Origin: a virus
Length of the DNA: 28,193 nt
Virus record (IMG/VR): IMGVR_UViG_3300025769_000632
Location: 1 to 28,193 of that record
Strand: one strand, 5' to 3'
Shown: positions 8,705 to 14,744 of the stretch, one piece after another
Layout: every line of letters begins with the position of its first letter
Position numbering within the stretch: the stretch's first letter is position 1
Notes under the pieces: model-generated
Seen by the model: the letters and a program-made list of their open reading frames with translations, nothing else
What the model was told of the DNA's origin: nothing
Databases searched by the model: none
Position numbers and translations under genes: made by a program

Positions 8705-8750
8705 CTTTTATTAAAGCATCTACATACTTATTAGTACAAGCTTTTGTATC

Positions 8751-8775
8751 GGCCCGAAAGGGAAGTGGGCTTTTT
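8751..8775 (+). terminator. Weak candidate intrinsic terminator
   Basis: GGCCC at 8751-8755 can pair with GGGC at 8767-8770, followed by TTTTT; CCCGAAAGGG at 8753-8762 is a competing small hairpin. The stem is far weaker than the other terminators here, so this may be a leader structure of the 8808 gene instead. The 103-base gap also contains CATACTTATT at 8723, a poor match to the promoter decamer. Confidence 0.4.
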
Positions 8776-8807
8776 AGTAACCAACCATATAAAACGGAAT
8801 AAAGGAT

Positions 8808-10499
8808 ATGCCAAATTGGAAAAAGGTAATCACTTCAGGAAGTGATGCAACGTTAAACTCTTTAAACCTATCCAGCGTAGTAAACGCAGCAACTGATACT
8901 GATAAATTCTTAGTATTAGATTCTGCGGGAAATGTTGATTTTAGAACCGGAGACAATGTAAAATCAGACATTGGGTTAAGTAATGTTGAAAATACAGCAT
9001 TATCAAATTGGGCGGGTTCTACTAACATTACAACATTAGGTACAATTACAACTGGTACTTGGCAAGGTTCAGCTATTTCAACCACATACATTGCAAATAC
9101 AAGTGGTACAAATACAGGCGATGAACCAGATGCATCGACTACGGTAAAGGGTATTGTAGAATTAGCAACAACTGCTGAAACTACTACTGGTACTGATACG
9201 ACAAGGGCGGTAACTCCAAACGGATTAGAAAACGGCTTTAATGGTTCTACCAATATTACAACTCTTGGAACGATTGCAACTGGTGTTTGGCAAGGTAGTG
9301 AAATTTCAACCACATACATTGCAAATACAAGTGGTACAAACACAGGTGACGAACCAGATGCTACTACATCTACAAAGGGTATTGTAGAATTAGCAACAAC
9401 TGCTGAAACAACAACTGGTACTGATACGACAAGAGCGGTAACACCAGATGGATTGAAAGATGGTTATCAAGGTTCTACTAATGTAACAACATTAGGTACA
9501 ATTTCTACAGGTGAGTGGGTCGCAACAGATATTGGATTAGCACATGGTGGTACTGGTGCATCTCTTGCAGACCCTAATGATGATAGAATTCTTTTTTGGG
9601 ATGATTCGGTCGGTTCTGTCGCTTGGTTAGATATTGGTACGGGGCTATCTATAACAAACCAAACCATATCTGCAACAGGAGGTGGTGGTAGTGGATACGA
9701 ATGGTTTGATGGTACAACATATGCATCGGCATCAGTAGACGTTAGGGTAACGGGTTCGATAGAAGTTTACAAATCTGGTTCAACTGGTGATGATATTGTA
9801 ATGGCCATTGATGGGGCACAAGGTAGATTGTTTGAAGTAACAGACCAGCTATCGGGTTCTTTATTTTCGGTAAATGATATATCAGGTATTCCAATTTTTG
9901 AAGTATTCTCAGATGATACTGTTAATATTGGTACATTTAATGATGAAGCAATTGTAGTAGAAGGTAATGAAGCAACTATTGGGTTGGCAAATGGAACAGT
10001 TGGCGCGCCATCGCTTAATTTCACCTCAGATGGAAACACAGGATTTTATAGAAGTACTACGGATACAATTGCGATTGCAATTAATGGGCAGAGTAAATTT
10101 AATATAAACAGCAGCCGAGCGTATGTTGCAGGGGCATTGGGTGTGGGTACTACAACCCCCACAACCACAGGTTTAATCAGAGCAACCAATGATGTGGTTG
10201 CATTCTATTCTTCAGATGAAAGATTAAAAGATAACATTAAAAAAATTGAAAATCCAATAGATAAATTAGAAAATATAAATGGTGTAGAATTTGATTGGAT
10301 ACCAATGGAAGGTATACATGAAAACGAAGGGCATGATGTTGGTGTAATCGCACAAGAAGTTGAAAAAGTAATTCCTGAAATAGTTGAAACCAGAGATAAT
10401 GGGTATAAGGCTGTTAAATATGAAAAGATAGTTCCACTATTAATTGAATCAATCAAAGAGTTGAAAGATGAGATTGAGAAACTTAAAGGGAGATTGTAA
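8808..10499 (+). CDS. Tail fibre with C-terminal S74 intramolecular chaperone
   Basis: 563 residues. The N-terminus MPNWKKVITSGSDATLNSLN matches the attachment-like start of the 5142 fibre. Residues about 70-237 are a 76-residue tandem repeat containing KGIVELATTAETTTGTDTTRAVTP, cited here as VELATTAETTTGTD and RAVTP[ND]GL, a familiar tail-fibre repeat. Then come a GGGGSGYEWFDGTTY linker and a segment with PSLNFTSDGNTGFYRS near 400, typical just ahead of S74 domains. Residue 469 onward (SDERLKDNI, DVGVIAQEVEKVIPEIV, KYEKIVPLLIESIKEL) is a peptidase S74 chaperone: in that family the Ser of SD.RLK.NI is the new N-terminus after self-cleavage, and the domain assists trimer folding. It ends with a coiled coil. 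Self-cleavage before Ser469 is inferred. Confidence 0.9.
   Translation: MPNWKKVITSGSDATLNSLNLSSVVNAATDTDKFLVLDSAGNVDFRTGDNVKSDIGLSNVENTALSNWAGSTNITTLGTITTGTWQGSAISTTYIANTSGTNTGDEPDASTTVKGIVELATTAETTTGTDTTRAVTPNGLENGFNGSTNITTLGTIATGVWQGSEISTTYIANTSGTNTGDEPDATTSTKGIVELATTAETTTGTDTTRAVTPDGLKDGYQGSTNVTTLGTISTGEWVATDIGLAHGGTGASLADPNDDRILFWDDSVGSVAWLDIGTGLSITNQTISATGGGGSGYEWFDGTTYASASVDVRVTGSIEVYKSGSTGDDIVMAIDGAQGRLFEVTDQLSGSLFSVNDISGIPIFEVFSDDTVNIGTFNDEAIVVEGNEATIGLANGTVGAPSLNFTSDGNTGFYRSTTDTIAIAINGQSKFNINSSRAYVAGALGVGTTTPTTTGLIRATNDVVAFYSSDERLKDNIKKIENPIDKLENINGVEFDWIPMEGIHENEGHDVGVIAQEVEKVIPEIVETRDNGYKAVKYEKIVPLLIESIKELKDEIEKLKGRL
9015..9518 (+). repeat. 228-bp tandem repeat in fibre gene, 2.2 units
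   Basis: Units begin at 9015, 9243 and 9471 (GGTTCTAC), a period of exactly 228 bases or 76 codons. The first two units are full length and highly similar; the third matches only for about 48 bases (GSTNVTTLGTISTGEW) before diverging. Confidence 0.88.
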
Positions 10500-11188
10500 T
10501 GCCATTACAAAGCTCAGGAACAATAACTGTGGATGATATTTACACAGAATTAGGTAATTCTAATATAGGGTTATCCGGAGGTGTAGCTCTAAGTGCATTA
10601 GAAACTGGTGCTTTTGGGAGTATTAATACAAATTCTACAAATAAACCCGATGGTTCAACACCATACGCCATGTCTGAGTGGTATGGGTACGACCATAATG
10701 CAACAGGTGCTACTTTAACAGCTTATAACAGTAGCAACTTCGGCCAATTAAGTGCATTTAACGCGTGTAGTGATAAAAGTAGTGTTACATATTACCACGA
10801 TGGCGCCCTTTCCGACCCTGCTGTGGGTGATACGTTATATTCGGATTCTGCTGGAACCAATTCATTGGCGGCTGGTTATTACCGGCTGACAACACCAGGT
10901 ACGTGGGTTCTTACTAATAGTAGTGGCACAGTCACATCGGCTGGTAGTTGCCGTTCTGAACGAAGATTAAAGAAAAACATTGAATATATCGGAATATCAC
11001 CAATGGGAATTCCAATATATCATTTTGAGTATAAAAACTCAGAACACGCTCCAAATGGTAAGGGTAGATATGTTGGTACTATGGTAGATGAGTTACAAAA
11101 ATTAGGGTTTTTGGATGTACTATTTACTAAAGATGGTGATGTGTGGGTAGATTACAATAAATTAGATATAGATTGTAAATTAGTATAA
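10499..11188 (+). CDS. Fibre-tip-like protein with short S74-type C-terminal domain
   Basis: 229 residues; ATG shares the last A of the previous stop (TAATG), implying translational coupling. The N-terminus MPLQSSGTITVDDIYTELG, followed by PYAMSEWYGYDHN near 58, is a module seen in many marine phage fibre proteins (P.SG.I...DI..E.G...P..LSE.YG). Residues about 80-152 (ACSDKSSVTYYHDG, GDTLYSDSAGTNSLAAGYYRL, SSGTVTSAGSC) form a small Cys-bracketed domain. Residue 153 onward (SERRLKKNI, GIPIYHFEYK, GRYVGTMVDELQKLG) is a compact S74-like chaperone. The canonical SD is SE here, so self-cleavage is uncertain. Probably a small trimeric fibre or tip working with the 563-aa fibre. Confidence 0.78.
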   Translation: MPLQSSGTITVDDIYTELGNSNIGLSGGVALSALETGAFGSINTNSTNKPDGSTPYAMSEWYGYDHNATGATLTAYNSSNFGQLSAFNACSDKSSVTYYHDGALSDPAVGDTLYSDSAGTNSLAAGYYRLTTPGTWVLTNSSGTVTSAGSCRSERRLKKNIEYIGISPMGIPIYHFEYKNSEHAPNGKGRYVGTMVDELQKLGFLDVLFTKDGDVWVDYNKLDIDCKLV

Positions 11189-11767
11189 ATGGGCCTTTTT
11201 GAAAAATATTTAGAAGGTAATGTATCATATGATGAACATTCCTTAATAGCAGAGGGTATTGAATGCTGTCCAATAATGTCGGATGATGAAGATGAATTGA
11301 TGTATGAAAGTGCTAAAATTCTATGTTCAAATGGTGGTTCTGTATTAAACGTTGGCTTTGGTATGGGTATAATTGATTCATATATTAGAGAACATAACCC
11401 AACTGAACATTGTATTATAGAAGTCCACCCACAGGTATCTATTAAGGCGCTAGAAATGGGATTCAACCCCATTCAGGGTGCTTGGGAGGAGATTATTCCA
11501 CAATTCATTAAAGATGGTAAGAAATTTGATAGTATCTATTTTGATACATTTCCATTTGATTATGAGAATTGGCCACAATGGGCAAAATTCTCGGAAATTG
11601 TACCTAAAATTTTAAAACCAAACGGTATTTACTCTTACTTTAATGAAATTTCATCATATGTTGAGAAATGTGAAGAAGTAGTAGATTCCTTTGGGTGGGA
11701 AAAGCATATAAAAGTAATTCCATTTGAGAGAGGTGATTATAATCTGATTTGGTACATAAACAAATGA
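11189..11767 (+). CDS. SAM-dependent methyltransferase, GAMT/RMT2-like
   Basis: 192 residues, starting at the base after the previous stop. Class I methyltransferase features: motif I SVLNVGFGMGIID at about 51-63, an acidic post-I strand CIIEVHP at 75-81, FDSIYFDTFPFDYENW at 113-128, and ILKPNGIYSYFNE at 141-153. The VGFGMGI form of motif I, with II[EN].HP and the YFDTF strand, is what guanidinoacetate and RMT2-type arginine methyltransferases use; the preceding PIMSDDEDELMYESAKILC matches their N-terminal segment. These relatives methylate guanidino or arginine nitrogens. The target here is unknown; being tied to the fibre genes, it may modify an arginine of a virion or host surface protein. 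Length is close to the catalytic core only. Confidence 0.82.
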   Translation: MGLFEKYLEGNVSYDEHSLIAEGIECCPIMSDDEDELMYESAKILCSNGGSVLNVGFGMGIIDSYIREHNPTEHCIIEVHPQVSIKALEMGFNPIQGAWEEIIPQFIKDGKKFDSIYFDTFPFDYENWPQWAKFSEIVPKILKPNGIYSYFNEISSYVEKCEEVVDSFGWEKHIKVIPFERGDYNLIWYINK

Positions 11768-11782
11768 TTCTTTAGTTATCTC

Positions 11783-11792
11783 CATATTTATA
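11783..11792 (+). promoter_or_regulatory. Putative late promoter element CATATTTATA
   Basis: Exact copy of the recurrent decamer in the 45-base gap, 20 bases before ATG 11813 and upstream of the neck gene block. No TTTG box about 20 bases upstream. Confidence 0.55.
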
Positions 11793-11812
11793 ACAAAGAT
11801 TAAGGAGAGTAT

Positions 11813-12967
11813 ATGGCGGTAAATATTCCAATATGGCCGGGTTCATCATCGTTTTCAGAAGGAAGTACTCCATTTGGGTATTATGATAGTGATGTAGAGT
11901 TCACATCATCTGCAGATAAAACTGCAGGGTGGTGCGCTAAACGATTGGGGTATCCTATTGTCGATATTGAACTACAGGATATTAATTTTTATGCGTGTTT
12001 TGAGGAAGCAGTTACTGAGTACTCATCACAAGTAAACCAATTCAATATTAGAGAAAATCTATTAAACCTTAGAGGTAGTTCGACGGGTTCAAACTTATCA
12101 CAAACACAACTAAACGCAAACTTAGGTGGATTAATTTCATTATCTAAAGATTATGGAACTGAAGCGGGTAGTGGTGGTAGAGTAACATACTATACGGGTT
12201 CATTTGAAGTAAATACAACTCAACAAGTTTATGATTTAACAGATGCATCAAATGTAACACTTGAAGTTGGTACTCCTGGTGTTGATAAGATTGAGATTAA
12301 AAAGATGTTACACAATGCACCTCCTGCTATGGTAAGATACTTTGACCCATTTATTGGTACTGGTTTAGGTTCACAACAAATGATGGATACTTTCGGCTGG
12401 GGTAACTACTCACCAGGGGTATCGTTTATGATGCAACCACTTTATGATGACCTTTTAAGATTACAAGCAATCGAATTCAATGATATGGTTCGTAAATCTC
12501 AATATGGATTTGATATCCAAAACAATAGAGTAAGATTATTTCCAGTTCCTGAGCATGCGTATACTGTACACTTCCATTACATTTTAGAATCTGATAGAAA
12601 TAATCCAATAATATCAAATTCGGTAGTATCTGATTACTCAAATGCTAGATTTGATAGAATTCAGTATTCAAATATCAATCATGTGGGTAAGCGTTGGATT
12701 GAAAAATATACATTAGCATTGGCGAAAGAGATGTTGGGTGCTGTTAGAGCTAAGTTCTCATCAATTCCAATTCCAAATTCAGAAGTAACTTTGGATGGTG
12801 CTGATTTGAGAAGTGAAGCAGCTACTGAAAAGGAAATCCTAATCTCAGAATTGAGAGAAAACTTAGAAGCAACCTCTCGTAAAGCATTATTACAAGCACA
12901 ACAAGAAGAATCTGAAGCAATGGAACAAACATTGAACAGAGTTCCTCGTGCAATTTATATAGGATAA
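11813..12967 (+). CDS. Neck protein, T4 gp13-like
   Basis: 384 residues (T4 gp13 is 309). The N-terminal half has the neck-protein pattern of a structured helix near residue 40 (AGWCAKRLGYPIVDIELQD, then FEEAVTEYSSQVNQFNIRENL), seen in gp13-type head-completion proteins. The middle carries VRYFDPFIGTG and a long aromatic segment, and the C-terminal third holds GKRWIEKYTLALAKEMLGA, AKFSSIPIPNSEVTLDG and a final charged helix. In T4, gp13 and gp14 seal the head and make the site where the tail docks. The following two genes (gp14-like and gp15-like) keep T4 order, which supports the assignment. Strong GGAGAG ahead of the ATG. The family call is moderate; virion neck context is strong. Confidence 0.7.
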   Translation: MAVNIPIWPGSSSFSEGSTPFGYYDSDVEFTSSADKTAGWCAKRLGYPIVDIELQDINFYACFEEAVTEYSSQVNQFNIRENLLNLRGSSTGSNLSQTQLNANLGGLISLSKDYGTEAGSGGRVTYYTGSFEVNTTQQVYDLTDASNVTLEVGTPGVDKIEIKKMLHNAPPAMVRYFDPFIGTGLGSQQMMDTFGWGNYSPGVSFMMQPLYDDLLRLQAIEFNDMVRKSQYGFDIQNNRVRLFPVPEHAYTVHFHYILESDRNNPIISNSVVSDYSNARFDRIQYSNINHVGKRWIEKYTLALAKEMLGAVRAKFSSIPIPNSEVTLDGADLRSEAATEKEILISELRENLEATSRKALLQAQQEESEAMEQTLNRVPRAIYIG

Positions 12968-12970
12968 CAA

Positions 12971-13498
12971 ATGGCATTGTTTGGTGGACAGAGAGATGCA
13001 GATTTGTTTAGGAAACTTAACAAAGAGTTAATTACGGATATCATTGATACCGAAGTTTACTACTATAAGATTATTTTGGATGATACCAAGCGTAATCTAT
13101 ATGGTGAAGGTAAAGATAAGGTGTACTACAATCCAGTAAAAATTCCTACGTTAGTTGATAGAACAAATGCAGAAACAATTTTTGATGAATTTGGTTCATC
13201 ATACACCAGAAATGTTAATTTCTATTTCCTAAGAGATACTTTGGTTGAGAAAAATGTATATCCTGAACTTGGTGATGTGATTGAATGGAACGATGAACAA
13301 CATATCGTTGATGTAACCTTTACAAATCAGTTCTTTGCCGGTAAAAATCCTGAAACTTGGGATGGTGGTAATACACAAGGTTATAATGTATCAATTATAT
13401 GTGAAACTCACGTTGCTAAGAAGAGCCAATTAAAGTTAAGAGATGATTTTAGAGTTGGTAACAATGATAATAATAACGATTTACCTGTAGGAATCTAA
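12971..13498 (+). CDS. Neck protein, T4 gp14-like
   Basis: 175 residues (T4 gp14 is 256). Begins MALFGGQRDADLFRKLNKEL and contains an EVYYYKIILDDTKRNLYGEG segment and NVYPELGDVIEWNDEQHIVD, which parallels the GDLIYF....FEI segment of gp14-type neck proteins. It lies 3 bases after the gp13-like gene and 1 base before the gp15-like gene, the T4 order 13-14-15. Its expected role is to complete the head-tail interface together with the gp13-like protein. It is shorter than T4 gp14 and lacks the acidic C-terminal tail; assignment rests on pattern plus position. Confidence 0.65.
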   Translation: MALFGGQRDADLFRKLNKELITDIIDTEVYYYKIILDDTKRNLYGEGKDKVYYNPVKIPTLVDRTNAETIFDEFGSSYTRNVNFYFLRDTLVEKNVYPELGDVIEWNDEQHIVDVTFTNQFFAGKNPETWDGGNTQGYNVSIICETHVAKKSQLKLRDDFRVGNNDNNNDLPVGI

Positions 13499-13499
13499 A

Positions 13500-14303
13500 A
13501 TGGCACAAAAATATAGACAAAATAGGGATGAAAAAGTTGATTTGAAGAGAACTCAGAGTTCTTTTTCAGATGACCCTAAGTTGAATAAAGCCAGACAGGT
13601 ATCACGACGTAATGATGATGTAAAAAATGTATCGGTTGGTATCTATGATATTGACTTGGCATTCAAAGATTTCTTAGAAAGAGATGTAAAACCAACAATC
13701 GAAGAAAATGGGAAGTTTATACCTGTACCTGTGATGTACGCATCGCCTGAAAATTGGGCATCTGCCCAAAAAGATGGGTTTATGCGAGATGGGAATGGTA
13801 AAGTACAAACTCCTTTGATTTCATTCAAACGAAATTCATTGGATATCAACACCGAATACTCTAAGTTGAAGGTTTTGACCGATGAAGATACATCACACCC
13901 ATTTGTAAAAAAGTATTCCAGAGAAAATAGATATGATGCATTTTCCGAATTGATTGGTCAACGACCTGTGCAAGAGAAATACATTGTAGATAGACCAGAT
14001 TACGTTAACATTCAGTATGATGTGATAGTTTGGTGTGATTTTATGGAAGATTTGAACAAATTAGTTGAACAAATCGTATATTTTCAGGGTGGCGCGTTTG
14101 GAGATAGATATAAATTCCAAATTAAGGGAGAATCTTACTCATTTGAAACCACAAATGGTGTTGGTGAGGAAAGATTGGTTAGAAGTAACGTAACACTCAC
14201 CACAAAAGCGTATATTATACCAGAAAACACTGGAACAAAGATAAATACATCCAAAACTTTTGGTACATCAAAAGTGGTTTGGAAATTAAGAGCAGATATT
14301 TAA
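13500..14303 (+). CDS. Tail terminator / sheath stabiliser, T4 gp15-like
   Basis: 267 residues, close to the 272 of T4 gp15. Central segments NVSVGIYDIDLAFKDFLERD, PVPVMYASPENWASAQKDGF, PLISFKRNSLD and the C-terminal YDVIVWCDFMEDLNKLVEQI followed by GERLVRSNVTLTTKAYIIP match the tail-completion pattern of gp15-type proteins, which cap the top of the tail tube and sheath and join the tail to the neck. The N-terminus (residues 1-40) is basic and probably flexible. It follows the gp14-like gene with one intervening base and ends the neck unit. No terminator is visible after it, so readthrough into the next gene is likely. Confidence 0.78.
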   Translation: MAQKYRQNRDEKVDLKRTQSSFSDDPKLNKARQVSRRNDDVKNVSVGIYDIDLAFKDFLERDVKPTIEENGKFIPVPVMYASPENWASAQKDGFMRDGNGKVQTPLISFKRNSLDINTEYSKLKVLTDEDTSHPFVKKYSRENRYDAFSELIGQRPVQEKYIVDRPDYVNIQYDVIVWCDFMEDLNKLVEQIVYFQGGAFGDRYKFQIKGESYSFETTNGVGEERLVRSNVTLTTKAYIIPENTGTKINTSKTFGTSKVVWKLRADI

Positions 14304-14321
14304 TCTTTGAGAAAAAATTTT

Positions 14322-14331
14322 CATATTTATA
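14322..14331 (+). promoter_or_regulatory. Putative late promoter element CATATTTATA
   Basis: Exact copy of the decamer, 40 bases before ATG 14372. A TTTG lies at 14306 but only 12 bases upstream, too close for a standard -33 box. Confidence 0.5.
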
Positions 14332-14371
14332 TACTGAAACGTATTTGAAATCAAAAATTTATTAAAAAGTT

Positions 14372-14671
14372 ATGGCTGACGTTAAGAAAATGGAAGAAAA
14401 GCAAGTAATCGGTATCGAACAATCGGATATCGATAGAATTAAAAAATTCAGAACGGAATATACTGAGATTGTTTCTCAGTTGGGAGAGATAGAGGCTGAA
14501 ATTCTAAACGCAGAGTTAGTACTTGAAAATATTAAAGCTGTGAAGAATAACCTATCAGATGCATTTAGAAAACTGAGGATAGATGAGAAAAATCTAACCG
14601 AAGAATTTCAAAAGAAGTATGGTAATGGGGAATTCAATATAGAAGAAGGTACTTTCACTCCTATCCAATAA
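14372..14671 (+). CDS. Small coiled-coil protein between neck and sheath genes
   Basis: 99 residues, highly charged. Residues about 18-80 have long heptad-like helices (IKKFRTEYTEIVSQLGEIEA, then ILNAELVLENIKAVKNNLSD and FRKLRIDEKNLTEEFQKKYG), so a helical hairpin or coiled coil is likely. The C-terminus, KYGNGEFNIEEGTFTPIQ, is a pattern that recurs in small marine phage proteins. In T4 the corresponding place holds the terminase genes 16 and 17; this protein lacks any recognisable terminase feature, though small terminase subunits also have coiled coils. Function unknown; tail assembly factor or terminase small subunit are the two candidates, the first preferred from the sheath and tube context. 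Confidence 0.65.
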   Translation: MADVKKMEEKQVIGIEQSDIDRIKKFRTEYTEIVSQLGEIEAEILNAELVLENIKAVKNNLSDAFRKLRIDEKNLTEEFQKKYGNGEFNIEEGTFTPIQ

Positions 14672-14695
14672 ATATAATCGTTTTGAGTTTTTTGA

Positions 14696-14705
14696 TGTAT
14701 TTATA
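14696..14705 (+). promoter_or_regulatory. Putative late promoter element TGTATTTATA
   Basis: Decamer variant with two differences, 39 bases before ATG 14745 of the sheath gene. Confidence 0.45.
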
Positions 14706-14744
14706 GATATATTAAAAACCAAAAGAAATCAATAGGAGAATCAA

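Noticed and set aside
8705-8807. A riboswitch or structured RNA in the leader of the S74 fibre gene.
   Set aside because: Only short imperfect hairpins are visible and nothing matches a known regulatory RNA layout; recorded as a weak terminator candidate instead.
3-11188. Diversity-generating retroelement targeting a fibre gene.
   Set aside because: No reverse transcriptase, no template repeat with adenine-specific differences and no C-type lectin variable region was seen in the window.
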